DNA of 64,000 nt, taken from Bog-950 sp964493695. GTDB lineage: Bacteria; Bacteroidota; Bacteroidia; Chitinophagales; LD1. This document shows, piece by piece, positions 1 through 7,908 of this stretch (positions within the stretch are counted from its first letter, which is position 1; the number at the start of each line of letters is the position of its first letter). The translations under genes and the position numbers were made by a program. The DNA is taken from NCBI GenBank assembly GCA_964493695.1, contig CAZBPG010000001.1, forward strand, positions 1-64,000, in the 5' to 3' direction. The notes under the pieces are model-generated. The model was not told the origin of the DNA, searched no databases, and was given only the letters and a program-made list of their open reading frames with translations.

Positions 1-448
1 CGGTTACCGGTGGGTGTGGCAGGTAGGTTTTTCAGAAAAACCTGTTTAGGTAGAACGTTTTTTTTCATGGGTCGAAAATTTAAGTGGTGTGGTAATAGCT
101 TAAGCGTATCTTTTGGTTATTGCTTTTTGTGTTTTGTGTTTTGGGCTTTGCGTTTTGACTATTGGGTTTTGCCTACTGCCTACTGCCTACTGCTTTTTTC
201 CCGGGCGTTAAGTTGCGGCAATGCGTTGGGGGCGGCAAAGACAAATTTTGTGCGGTTTTATAGTTTCGGAGCCTGTTTTCGGTGCATATTTCTTTTACCA
301 ATACGCTAAAACCCTTTGCTGTAAAGGGTTTCGGACAATTGTTAAAAAAATAAATCTTTGTATTTTGCAGAGTGTTTTTAATACTTACATTTGAAACGCA
401 CAGGCATGTAACCAATGGATTTTGTTTCAGTTCAAAAGCAATTTCGAT
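1..448. other. Non-coding left-edge region with a heptamer repeat
   Basis: I see no convincing gene here. Short open frames on both strands lack recognisable features. GT-rich sequence lies at 60-170, and a perfect three-unit heptamer run (GCCTACT) lies at 171-192. The stretch at about 230-335 shares short words (GCAAAGACA, GAAACCCTTTACAGCA in inverted orientation, CTGTTTAGGTA) with the gap near 2395-2545, so both may be diverged copies of one repeat. A TATTTTGC word at about 360-368 could belong to a promoter for the gene that follows, but this is weak. Confidence 0.5.
171..192. repeat. Heptamer tandem repeat GCCTACT x3
   Basis: Three perfect consecutive GCCTACT units plus two further bases. 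It belongs to the same class of 7-bp tandem repeats found at 3744-4213, 45887-45914, 58221-58352, 60171-60261 and 61066-61094. The unit is close to the GGCAGTA/GGCAGTG units of the BatE gene read on the opposite strand. Confidence 0.7.
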
Positions 449-1912
449 ATGCATTTTTCTAAACTCATCAATCTGCTGCAGTCGTTCGATACCCCCCGGC
501 TCATGCGCCTTAAGGAATACGTTCACTCGCCCTACTTCAAAGTGCCCTTGTCGTCCGTCAATTTATTCGATTACCTCTACAGCATTTCGCCTGATTATAC
601 CGAAAAGAAAGTAAACCCCGAGGCCATTGGTTACCGCTACAGTAATCTTTCCACCTTTGCCAAGCAGATTTTTGCCGGAAGCCACCTGCTGTATGCTATT
701 GAAAATTTTATAGCACAAGAAGACTGGCAGAAAAGCCCAACCGGGGTAAATTTTCATCGGCTGCGGGGCTACAAAGAGTTGAACCTGCCGCAAAAGTTTG
801 ACAAAGAATATGAAAAGGCACTGGAACCCCTGTACAACCACCCCGAAGCCGATATAGATGTGTTTTACCAAAAACATTTGTTTACAGAACTTTCGTTTAA
901 CGGGTTCGATGCACGCGCTAACCGGGTTGAAAAAAACGACCTTCGTCCGGTTCTGCAAACGCTCGATGAGTTTTATGCCCTCAAAAAACTGCGGTATTTG
1001 TGCGATATGCTTATCCGACAGAAATTTTTTGGAACGCCATACAACGGTGAACATATAGCCGCTCTTTTAGAAACTCTGGCCCCCTATAAAACAACTCAGT
1101 ATCCTTATGTGTACCTTTTTGTTCATGTTTTTCTGATGTTTCGTGCCGATACATATGAGGCTGCTCAAGGGCCCTACCATTTACTTCGCAGTTACGTTGA
1201 GAAGCAGCCAAACTTATCTTCACCAAGTGTAATGGAGTGTTTGGGTTACGCTATAACACATTGTCAGCGATGGTACAATAAGGGCTATGAAGCAGCGGGA
1301 GCAGAGTATTTGTGGTGGATAGGGCTGAAAATGAAAAACAACTTATTGCTCGAAAGCGGACAAATGATGCCTGTTACTTACCGCAACATTGTAAGCATAG
1401 CGGTTATTGACAAAAAGAACCCCGAATGGCTGGAGCGGATGATTAAGGTCTATTCTGCTTATTTACCCGAAGAGCACCGTGCCGCCAACCTGGCCTTTGC
1501 TAAAGGGCTGTATCACTACAACCGCAAAGAATTTATACCGGCTGTGCGATCTTTACTGGAGGCCGAAGCAGGCGAAGAAGTAATTTTTAACTCCGTTATC
1601 AGGCGCTGGCAGTTTATGTGCCTGTACGAATGCGATGCCGAAGATACCGATACCCTGTTCAATCACCTTACTTCCTTCGAAAAATATATAGTGAGGTACA
1701 AAGAAAAACTGGCACCGGCAAAACCGGTGTTCGACAAGTTTATTCATTACGGGCACGAACTGCTCAAAGCCCGCCCCGATAATGCGGGCGAACACCTCAG
1801 TCTTGTTTTAAACTCCGAACCCCACTTTGCCGGCAAGCCATGGCTGATGGAACAGTTCGGTACACTGCAACGCAAAAGAACCAGCCGCCCTAAAGCAGAG
1901 TTACACCGTTGA
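449..1912 (+). CDS. Hypothetical helical-repeat protein (487 aa)
   Basis: I do not recognise a named family. The protein begins MHFSKLINLLQSFD and is helical throughout, with aromatic-rich helices and a C-terminal half that looks like a chain of TPR-like helical hairpins (for example AFAKGLYHYNRKEFIPAVRSLLEAE near residue 355). It has no signal peptide and no membrane segment, so it is probably cytoplasmic. The ATG at 449 is preferred over an upstream in-frame TTG at 422 because the nine extra residues look like leader sequence. Proteins of this style, conserved but uncharacterised, are common in Bacteroidota. The basic tail (RKRTSRPKAELHR) is the only charge cluster. The gene stands alone, with a minus-strand gene downstream. 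The coding call is firm and the function unknown. Confidence 0.85.
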   Translation: MHFSKLINLLQSFDTPRLMRLKEYVHSPYFKVPLSSVNLFDYLYSISPDYTEKKVNPEAIGYRYSNLSTFAKQIFAGSHLLYAIENFIAQEDWQKSPTGVNFHRLRGYKELNLPQKFDKEYEKALEPLYNHPEADIDVFYQKHLFTELSFNGFDARANRVEKNDLRPVLQTLDEFYALKKLRYLCDMLIRQKFFGTPYNGEHIAALLETLAPYKTTQYPYVYLFVHVFLMFRADTYEAAQGPYHLLRSYVEKQPNLSSPSVMECLGYAITHCQRWYNKGYEAAGAEYLWWIGLKMKNNLLLESGQMMPVTYRNIVSIAVIDKKNPEWLERMIKVYSAYLPEEHRAANLAFAKGLYHYNRKEFIPAVRSLLEAEAGEEVIFNSVIRRWQFMCLYECDAEDTDTLFNHLTSFEKYIVRYKEKLAPAKPVFDKFIHYGHELLKARPDNAGEHLSLVLNSEPHFAGKPWLMEQFGTLQRKRTSRPKAELHR

Positions 1913-1953
1913 TGCCGGTAACTTTCCGAATCACCAACGTCTACTTTCGTTAG

Positions 1954-2265
1954 TTACTTAACAAACTGCTCCGCGTAATTGTCATTAGCAGCGGTTACCT
2001 GCGCTACGTAAGTACCTCTGCTAAGCGCGCTGATGTTAATGTACGAAACATAATCGCCTACTTCCTCAGTAAGTACCAATTGCCCGTTTTTGTACACATC
2101 CACCTTCAATATCTCACCCGATATTTCATCGGAAGTAGAAAGGAGGATATCCCCCTCCTTGAGGATATCCACAAACCTTTTAACTACAGACTCCTTAGCG
2201 GTGATGTTGTTGTTTGGTAACATCAGGCCCATGCCCAGCAGGCAAACGATTAATACTTTTTTCAT
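1954..2265 (-). CDS. Small secreted beta-sandwich-like protein (103 aa)
   Basis: The protein starts with a typical Sec signal peptide (MKKVLIVCLLGMGLMLP, with cleavage probably near residue 24). The remainder alternates short beta strands and ends in INISALSRGTYVAQVTAAN followed by a short tail to FVK. That tail resembles the last strands of T9SS type A sorting domains and of the DUF3244-like small exported proteins of Bacteroidota. Without a passenger domain it is unlikely to be a normal T9SS cargo; it is more likely a small periplasmic or surface beta-sandwich protein. It converges with the upstream gene and is followed by a long gene-poor gap. The partner or ligand is unknown. Confidence 0.72.
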   Translation of the reverse strand: MKKVLIVCLLGMGLMLPNNNITAKESVVKRFVDILKEGDILLSTSDEISGEILKVDVYKNGQLVLTEEVGDYVSYINISALSRGTYVAQVTAANDNYAEQFVK

Positions 2266-2590
2266 AACTTTTTGTTTTGTGCCCCCTGTTATAGCAGCGG
2301 ACGGGTTTAGTAATCAATACTGACCAGCCCTTTTCTACGTTTTAGCGGTGGGCCGGTTCGTACTTTGTGGCAAGGCTACCGCACCCGGCAGGCATGTGCA
2401 AAGACAGATTTTGCCCCTTTTTGTATTTTGGAGGTTAGTTTTAAGCCCTGTTTAGGTAAGCACCATAGCCTGAAACCCTTTACAGCACTGCATTTCAGCA
2501 AAAACTCTGCGCAGGCGTATTTTTATAGTTTAGAGGCCAAAAAGCAGTAGCTCAGGAGGTAACTTTAAGGCTATACTTTGTTAGTAATTT
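2266..2590. other. Gene-free gap before the 156-bp repeat element
   Basis: No supportable gene. A 61-codon open frame on the plus strand (about 2365-2550) has no start context or composition suggesting coding. Words shared with 1-340 (GCAAAGACA, CTGTTTAGGTA, GAAACCCTTTACAGCA) suggest a degenerate dispersed sequence. The promoter of the minus-strand secreted-protein gene should lie just right of 2265, but I cannot place it. Confidence 0.4.
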
Positions 2591-2746
2591 CAAGTTGCCA
2601 ATACAAAATTGCGGGCTTCAGCCCACATAAAACGACTATTTTCCGCTTATCTCTTGCTATGCAGCTGGTTTAAACCAACTGCAAATGCAGGATAAAAGGA
2701 AATTTTCTGTTTAAGGCGACTAAAGTCGCCAACAACCAGCAACTTG
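2591..2746. repeat. 156-bp palindromic dispersed element, copy 1
   Basis: The element runs from CAAGTTGCCA to CAGCAACTTG, so its ends are imperfect inverted repeats. Inside are three short palindromes: GGGCTTCAGCCC, TTGGTTTAAACCAA and GGCGACTAAAGTCGCC. A second copy at 19274-19429 has the same length, the same orientation and about 11 mismatches by eye (about 93% identity). A 12-bp direct repeat AGTAATTTCAAG occurs at 2583-2594 and 2752-2763, overlapping and flanking the element; it could be a target duplication. There is no ORF, so the element is non-autonomous (MITE-like or REP-like). Confidence 0.85.
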
Positions 2747-2894
2747 GGTTAAGTAATTTCAAGAGGCGATTTGCCATGGCGGTAGTAAAAACACATAAAA
2801 GCAAGAACAGCATGGAGATTAACCATGCCTCGCAAAGCCCCCCAAACAACATTTTGCATTCTCCCCCGTTAATACTTTCTTCGCGCCCTCGTAA

Positions 2895-3743
2895 ATGAAA
2901 AGGTTTCTCCCATACTGCTTGCTGCTGCTGCCACTGCTGCTGTTTATAACAGCCAGCAGCCAGATTCATGAGTTCGGGGTGTGGGGCGGCATGACCAACT
3001 ACTTTGGCGACCTTAACACCAAAACCTCTTTCAAGTTTGCCCGCCCCGGTGCCGGAGCTTTTTACCGCTACAACATAAAATACCGCGGTGGCTGGAAAAC
3101 CTCTATCAACTGGGGCATTGCCGAGTTTGACGATGCCAAAACCAGCACCGCCTGGAACCGGCAGCGCAATCTGTCTTTCAAAACCGATATCTTCGATGTT
3201 ACTTCGGTTATCGAGTTCAACTTTTTAAAGTTCGACAAAGCCGACCCTAAGGGCAAACACTGGTGGACACCTTACCTGGGCACCGGTATCTCGGTTTTCT
3301 TTTTTAACCCCAAGGCCCAATACAACGGGCAGTGGTATTACCTGCAGCCACTTGGCACCGAAGGGCAAAACGACCCCAGCTATTCGGGCGTAAAAAAATA
3401 CCGGCTCTTCAGTATGGCCATTCCTATTGTTGGCGGGTTTAAGTTTTCGTTTAAGCGAAACTGGAACATTGGCATAGAGGCCGGTGTGCGCAAAACCTTT
3501 ACCGATTACTTGGATGATGTAAGCGGAAAATATCCGAGTTACGCATCGCTGCCCGGTGGCTCTACCGGTTTAGCCGCAGCCCTCAGCGACCGGTCGAACC
3601 AATACGGTGGCGAAAAAATAGGCAAGCCCGGCTACCAGCGCGGCCAGTCGCCCAAATTTGACGATTACTTCTTTGGCGGCATTACCCTGTCGTACACCAT
3701 CATGAAAATACAGTGCCCTACTCCTAATGGAACGTATAAGTAA
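2895..3743 (+). CDS. porG: PorG-like outer membrane beta-barrel (DUF6089)
   Basis: The 282-residue protein has a clear signal peptide (MKRFLPYCLLLLPLLLFITASSQ) followed by the family start IHEFGVWGGMTNYFGDLN. Alternating amphipathic strands then follow, with typical DUF6089 segments (GWKTSINWGIAEFDD, HWWTPYLGTGISVFFFNPKAQ, NWNIGIEAGVRKTFTDYLDDVSG) and a final aromatic strand (DDYFFGGITLSYTIM). In Porphyromonas gingivalis the DUF6089 protein PorG (PG0189) is a T9SS component and lies directly before uppS, bamA and two ompH genes. The same order here supports the assignment. Three secreted proteins in the window carry T9SS-type tails. A four-helix-bundle cassette separates this gene from uppS. 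Confidence 0.82.
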   Translation: MKRFLPYCLLLLPLLLFITASSQIHEFGVWGGMTNYFGDLNTKTSFKFARPGAGAFYRYNIKYRGGWKTSINWGIAEFDDAKTSTAWNRQRNLSFKTDIFDVTSVIEFNFLKFDKADPKGKHWWTPYLGTGISVFFFNPKAQYNGQWYYLQPLGTEGQNDPSYSGVKKYRLFSMAIPIVGGFKFSFKRNWNIGIEAGVRKTFTDYLDDVSGKYPSYASLPGGSTGLAAALSDRSNQYGGEKIGKPGYQRGQSPKFDDYFFGGITLSYTIMKIQCPTPNGTYK

Positions 3744-4213
3744 TGGATAATGAAGAATGGAAAATGGGGAATGGGTGGGGTGAGAATGGAGAATTAATAT
3801 TATGAAGGAGAATATTATTAAGGATAAAAGTTTCGCTTTCGCGCTGCGCATAGTTAAGCTCAGTCAATTTCTGCAAACAGAAAAGAAAGAATTTGTCCTG
3901 AGCAAACAGTTGCTGCGCAGCGGAACTGCTATTGGGGCTTTGGTAAGAGAAGCGCAACAGGCTGAAAGCAAGGCAGACTTTATACATAAAATGGCAATTG
4001 CCTCTAAAGAGGCCAACGAAACCGACTATTGGATTGAATTGCTCTTTCAATCTACCTATATCACCACCGCTCAACATCAATCATTAAACGCAGATGTTAC
4101 CGAAATTGCGAAACTGCTTTCCTCCATAATCCTTACCGCAAAACAACGCCTGTCCAAAAAATAGCTTTACCCTCTTTTCCCATTCTCCATTCTTCATTCC
4201 CCATTCTCAATTA
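3744..4213. mobile_element. Candidate cassette: four-helix-bundle ORF between inverted heptamer repeats
   Basis: The left arm (about 3744-3795) is a run of degenerate heptamers of type GAAGAAT / GGAAAAT / GGGGAAT / GGAGAAT. The right arm (about 4179-4213) is the same kind of array on the opposite strand; read in reverse complement it is GAATGGG-GAATGAA-GAATGGA-GAATGGG. Between the arms is one small ORF (3802-4164). The unit sits exactly in the porG-uppS junction, where the genes are adjacent in related organisms. That arrangement suggests a transferred or inserted cassette. No transposase or reverse transcriptase is present, so mobility is inferred, not shown. Confidence 0.5.
3802..4164 (+). 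CDS. Four helix bundle protein (23S rRNA intervening-sequence protein family)
   Basis: The 120-residue protein has the family layout: DKSFAFALRIVKLSQFLQ (helix 1), VLSKQLLRSGTAIGALVREAQQAESKADFIHKMAIASKEANETDYWIELL (helices 2-3), and a last helix ending LSSIILTAKQRLSKK. The LLRSGTSIGAxxREA and KEAxETxYWLxLL motifs are diagnostic of the S23/IVP four-helix-bundle family (TIGR02436-type). This family is named from ORFs inside 23S rRNA intervening sequences, and the Avd accessory proteins of diversity-generating retroelements share the fold. Members occur as scattered orphan genes with no settled function. Here it is an extra gene in a conserved envelope operon and is bounded by inverted heptamer repeats. 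No reverse transcriptase or rRNA gene is nearby. Confidence 0.9.
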   Translation: MKENIIKDKSFAFALRIVKLSQFLQTEKKEFVLSKQLLRSGTAIGALVREAQQAESKADFIHKMAIASKEANETDYWIELLFQSTYITTAQHQSLNADVTEIAKLLSSIILTAKQRLSKK

Positions 4214-4320
4214 CTTAAATATCTTCGCCCCCACTTTAAAAACAGCATTTGCATTCATTCTGTGTTTTCTGTGCTGTCTGTGAGAAATAAAAACAAAAAA
4301 CAACGTTTAATCGTTCGCAA

Positions 4321-5061
4321 GTGAGTTTAAAAGACCAAATTGATTTAACCCGTTTACCCAAACACATTGCCGTAATAATGGACGGCAACGGACGTTGGGC
4401 CAAGCAGCAAGGCAAGAATCGGATTTTCGGCCACAGCAACGGGGTAAATGCAGTGCGCGAAACAGCCGAGGCCTGTGCCGAACTGGGCGTGGAGTATCTG
4501 ACAATGTATGCCTTCAGTGCCGAAAACTGGAACCGTCCGCAAATGGAAGTAAGTGCGCTGATGACCCTGCTGTTAAAAACGATTAACGGAGAACTGAAAA
4601 CTCTTTTGAAAAATGATATTCGCCTCGGTGCCATTGGCGATATTGATGCCCTGCCCAAGGGAGTGGCAAAAGAACTGAGGGAAGCGATTGAAAAAACCTC
4701 GGGCGGTAAAAGAATGGAGTTGATACTGGCGCTGAGTTACGGAGGTAAAAACGAAATAGTAAGAGCGGTGAAACAGATTGCGCTGAAAGTGCAGAACAAA
4801 GAAATTGGCCTGCACGAGATAAACGAAGAGCTAATCAGCGATAACATGTATACCGCAGGCAGGCCCGACCCCGAGTTGCTGATTAGAACCAGTGGCGAAA
4901 AGCGGGTGAGTAATTTTTTATTGTGGCAGTTGGCGTATGCCGAGTTTTACTTTACCGAAAAATTCTGGCCCGAATTCAATAAAGAAGAACTGTATAGAGC
5001 CATACTCGATTTTCAAAACCGCGAACGCAGGTTCGGCAAAACAAGCGAGCAGATAAAATAG
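4321..5061 (+). CDS. uppS: Isoprenyl transferase, undecaprenyl diphosphate synthase
   Basis: This cis-prenyltransferase (246 aa) adds isopentenyl units to farnesyl diphosphate to make undecaprenyl diphosphate, the lipid carrier for peptidoglycan and O-antigen. The catalytic motif HIAVIMDGNGRWAKQQG lies near residue 15 and carries the Asp of the active site. The C-terminal signature RPDPELLIRTSGEKRVSNF is followed by LLWQLAYAEFYFTEKFWPEF. Length and motifs are complete. The start is GTG at 4321, which puts the first motif at the usual distance from the N terminus. The gene lies between the porG-like gene and bamA, as in other Bacteroidota; a 22-bp inverted repeat separates it from bamA. Confidence 0.97.
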   Translation: MSLKDQIDLTRLPKHIAVIMDGNGRWAKQQGKNRIFGHSNGVNAVRETAEACAELGVEYLTMYAFSAENWNRPQMEVSALMTLLLKTINGELKTLLKNDIRLGAIGDIDALPKGVAKELREAIEKTSGGKRMELILALSYGGKNEIVRAVKQIALKVQNKEIGLHEINEELISDNMYTAGRPDPELLIRTSGEKRVSNFLLWQLAYAEFYFTEKFWPEFNKEELYRAILDFQNRERRFGKTSEQIK

Positions 5062-5069
5062 TAACACCG

Positions 5070-5135
5070 CGGTCTGACGTTAGTCTGACCGCAATAAACA
5101 GAACCAAGAACCCCGGTCAGACTAACGTCAGACCG
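5070..5135. repeat. Perfect 22-bp inverted repeat between uppS and bamA
   Basis: The arms at 5070-5091 and 5114-5135 are exact reverse complements (left arm begins CGGTCTGACGTTAG), with a 22-nt spacer. As RNA this would be a 22-bp hairpin. It is not followed by a T-run on either strand (GGAAACACCC follows), so it does not look like an ordinary intrinsic terminator. It may be a dispersed palindrome or a processing signal within the operon. Confidence 0.85.
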
Positions 5136-5158
5136 GGAAACACCCAAAAGCAAAACGT

Positions 5159-7825
5159 TTGAAAAATTTATTTCTTTTTTTCTCCCTTCTCCTTTCAACT
5201 TATGCTTGGGCACAAGAACCCTCTCTGTTCGATTACTCTAAAAGTGCCGAATACGAAGTTGCCGACATTAAGGTGGAAGGTGCTAAGTTCCTGGATGCAC
5301 AGATTCTGGTTACACTCTCTGGTTTAGCCAAAGGCGATAAAGTAAAAATACCCGGTGAGCAGATTCCCAAAGCCATTAAAGCGCTGTGGAGGCAAAAACT
5401 CTTTACCAATGTTTCTATTGACGCTGCAGAAATAGTTGGCGACAAAATTTATCTGGTTATCCATGTAGAAGAACGCCCCCGTATTTCGCGCTATACCATC
5501 AAAGGCATCAAAACCACCGATGCCGATGAACTCCGCAAAAAAATTGACCTGCATGCCGGCAGCATCTTTACCGAGAACATGCGCAGCATGACCATCAACA
5601 CCATCAAGAACTATTATGTTGACAAAGGATTTCTAGGAGTAAAAGTTGCGGTGCTGGAAGAAAGAGATTCGCTGCTTGCCAACAGCGTGCTCGTGAAAGT
5701 AATTATTGACAAAGGCAGCAAAGTGAAGATTGAGCAAATCAATATTTACGGCAGCCACGACATACCCGAAGCCCGGTTAAAACGGCAGATGAAGGAAACG
5801 CACGAGAAAATAAAATTCGACCTCGACAATCTGTTCCGCTTCAAAAAGAATTTTGCCCGCGATTCTATCACCATCAAATGGTACCAGATTATCGGAAACC
5901 TGTCGGTGATGCGTGCAAAAGACTATGCCGAGCGGCATATCAATCTTAATTTCTTCAAAGCCTCAAAATTTAAGCGCGATGAATACGAAGAAGACAAGCG
6001 GAAAATAGTTGACTTCTATAACTCGCAGGGCTTCCGCGATGCAAAAATTGTTTCCGACAGTGTTTACATGACCGATGGAAAGAATCTGAAGATTGACATT
6101 CGGGTTGATGAAGGCAGAAAATATTACTTCCGCAATATTTATTTCAACGGCAACACCAAGTATCCCGATTCGCTGCTCGCCAAAATCGTGAGCATTAAGA
6201 AAGGAGAAGTTTACAATCAAAAAGTTTTGGACGAGCGGATTTTCATGAACCCTAACGGTGGCGATTTGAGTTCGCTTTACATGGATGACGGCTACCTGTT
6301 TTTCAGCGTAACACCCATGGAGGTAAAAATTGATGGCGATTCCATTGACCTTGAACTCCGCATTAACGAAGGCGCGCAGGCAACTATCCGTGAGGTAAGA
6401 ATTTTAGGAAACACCAAAACGAACGAGAAAGTAATCCGCAGAGAACTGCGCACACTACCGGGAAATAAATTCAGTCGGACCGATTTGATTCGTTCACAAC
6501 GCGAAATCGTCAACCTCGGCTATTTCGACCCTCAGCAATTAGATGTGGTGCCTATTCCAAATCCCGAAAACGGAACGGTGGATATTGAATACCGTGTGGT
6601 AGAAAAACCTTCCGACCAGTTAGAACTTTCAGCCGGTTATGGCGGACGCTCTTCCACCAGCACAGCCGGTGGCTTGTTCGGAACACTCGGAGTAAACTTT
6701 ACCAATTTCTCTTTGCGAAATATCGGTGATAAAAAAGCCTGGACACCGCTGCCATCCGGTGATGGTCAGCGCCTTGGTATCCGCGTGAACTCCAACGGAA
6801 GAGCGTTTCAGTCATACAGCGTTTCGTTTACCGAGCCTTGGCTAGGAGGAAAGAAACCGCAGTCACTCAACTTTGCTTTCAACCGGTTACGCGCTAATTC
6901 TTTCAACCCGGCCGATTTCTCTAAAATATCCGGAAGCTATTACTCCACCAGCGTTTACCTTGGCTTAGGAACCCGCTTAAAATGGCCTGACGATTTCTTT
7001 ACTGCCGAAGTTGGTCTGGAGTTTCAGCATTACATCCTGAAAAACTACAGCACGTTTTTCATATTCAGCAATGGTAAAGCAACTAACCTGAATTTGCAGT
7101 TAACCCTTTCACGCGACTCGCGCGAACTGGCTGCACCTACCTTCTACAACCGCGGAATTTATTTTATGGTGCAAGGCAAGTTTACTTTGCCTTACTCACT
7201 CATGTTTAATTCGCGCAAGAACCTGAATTACGATGACCCTGCATTGCCCGATGCTGACCGCTACAAGTTTGTGGAGTTCCACAAATGGAAAATATTGTTT
7301 GAGTGGTATGTACCTATTGTGAAAAATTTGGTTTTCAAAGCATCTGCTAACCTGGCTTACCTTGGCATGTATAACAAACGTGTGGGCTATTCACCGTTCG
7401 AACGGATTGAATTTGGTGGCGATGGTCTCAGCAACCTGAATGCAGGAACACAGTTAGGTCGTGATATTGTTTCGTTCCGCGGATATAAAGAGGTGGTAAC
7501 ACCAACCGGTGGCGCTCCGATTATGAATAAATTCTCTATGGAGTTGCGCTATCCTATCTCCCTAAATCAGTCAGCAACTATTTACGCCCTGTTATTTGCC
7601 GATGCCGGAAATTACTGGAAGAATATTCGCGAATACAAACCTTATGATTTAGCTAAATCCTTCGGTTTGGGTGTGCGCGTATTCCTTCCTATGTTTGGTT
7701 TGCTTGGCTTCGATTACGGCTTTGGTATTGACAGAGATAAATTCGGATTGGCTCCTCAGGGTGGCAATAACTTTTTTGCCAAATACGGTGCTTTCAGAAT
7801 TATCCTGGGAAGAGAACCGGATTGA
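5159..7825 (+). CDS. bamA: Outer membrane protein assembly factor BamA
   Basis: The 888-residue Omp85 protein folds and inserts outer-membrane beta-barrels. A signal peptide (MKNLFLFFSLLLSTYAWAQ) is followed by about five POTRA modules (roughly residues 30-450; for example EVADIKVEGAKFLDAQIL, RISRYTIKGIKTTDADEL and TIREVRILGNTKTNEKVIRREL). The C-terminal barrel contains the L6-type conserved region DIVSFRGYKEVVTP and ends in an aromatic-rich strand (KYGAFRIILGREPD). The start is a TTG at 5159 that gives the signal peptide directly. It matches PG0191 in the PG0189-PG0193 order; downstream are periplasmic OmpH/Skp chaperones that feed the same assembly route. Confidence 0.96.
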   Translation: MKNLFLFFSLLLSTYAWAQEPSLFDYSKSAEYEVADIKVEGAKFLDAQILVTLSGLAKGDKVKIPGEQIPKAIKALWRQKLFTNVSIDAAEIVGDKIYLVIHVEERPRISRYTIKGIKTTDADELRKKIDLHAGSIFTENMRSMTINTIKNYYVDKGFLGVKVAVLEERDSLLANSVLVKVIIDKGSKVKIEQINIYGSHDIPEARLKRQMKETHEKIKFDLDNLFRFKKNFARDSITIKWYQIIGNLSVMRAKDYAERHINLNFFKASKFKRDEYEEDKRKIVDFYNSQGFRDAKIVSDSVYMTDGKNLKIDIRVDEGRKYYFRNIYFNGNTKYPDSLLAKIVSIKKGEVYNQKVLDERIFMNPNGGDLSSLYMDDGYLFFSVTPMEVKIDGDSIDLELRINEGAQATIREVRILGNTKTNEKVIRRELRTLPGNKFSRTDLIRSQREIVNLGYFDPQQLDVVPIPNPENGTVDIEYRVVEKPSDQLELSAGYGGRSSTSTAGGLFGTLGVNFTNFSLRNIGDKKAWTPLPSGDGQRLGIRVNSNGRAFQSYSVSFTEPWLGGKKPQSLNFAFNRLRANSFNPADFSKISGSYYSTSVYLGLGTRLKWPDDFFTAEVGLEFQHYILKNYSTFFIFSNGKATNLNLQLTLSRDSRELAAPTFYNRGIYFMVQGKFTLPYSLMFNSRKNLNYDDPALPDADRYKFVEFHKWKILFEWYVPIVKNLVFKASANLAYLGMYNKRVGYSPFERIEFGGDGLSNLNAGTQLGRDIVSFRGYKEVVTPTGGAPIMNKFSMELRYPISLNQSATIYALLFADAGNYWKNIREYKPYDLAKSFGLGVRVFLPMFGLLGFDYGFGIDRDKFGLAPQGGNNFFAKYGAFRIILGREPD

Positions 7826-7837
7826 TACTTGACAACA

Positions 7838-7865
7838 TTTGTGAAAATTCTAAAACATAAATTTG
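7838..7865 (+). promoter_or_regulatory. Candidate Bacteroidota promoter for the first OmpH gene
   Basis: TTTG at 7838-7841, a 16-bp spacer, and TAAATTTG at 7858-7865 fit the Bacteroidota -33 TTTG / -7 TAnnTTTG pattern, with a slightly short spacer. Transcription would begin near 7872 and leave a leader of about 37 nt before the ATG at 7909. This would let the chaperone genes be transcribed separately from bamA. Confidence 0.4.
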
Positions 7866-7908
7866 CTTTGGCAATATAATTGGTCTTACACTTCAAAAAT
7901 TAAAGAAT

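Noticed and set aside
10..309. A 99-codon open frame at the left edge
   Set aside because: Low-complexity Phe/Cys/Leu-rich translation from GT-rich DNA that includes a heptamer repeat; no family pattern and no start context.
2365..2550. A 61-codon open frame in the gap before the 156-bp element
   Set aside because: Short, no coding signature, overlaps sequence that looks repetitive.
3802..4164. Diversity-generating retroelement accessory gene
   Set aside because: The four-helix-bundle fold is shared with Avd, but there is no reverse transcriptase, template repeat or variable repeat nearby.
5070..5135. Intrinsic terminator between uppS and bamA
   Set aside because: The stem is strong, but there is no T-run after it on either strand.
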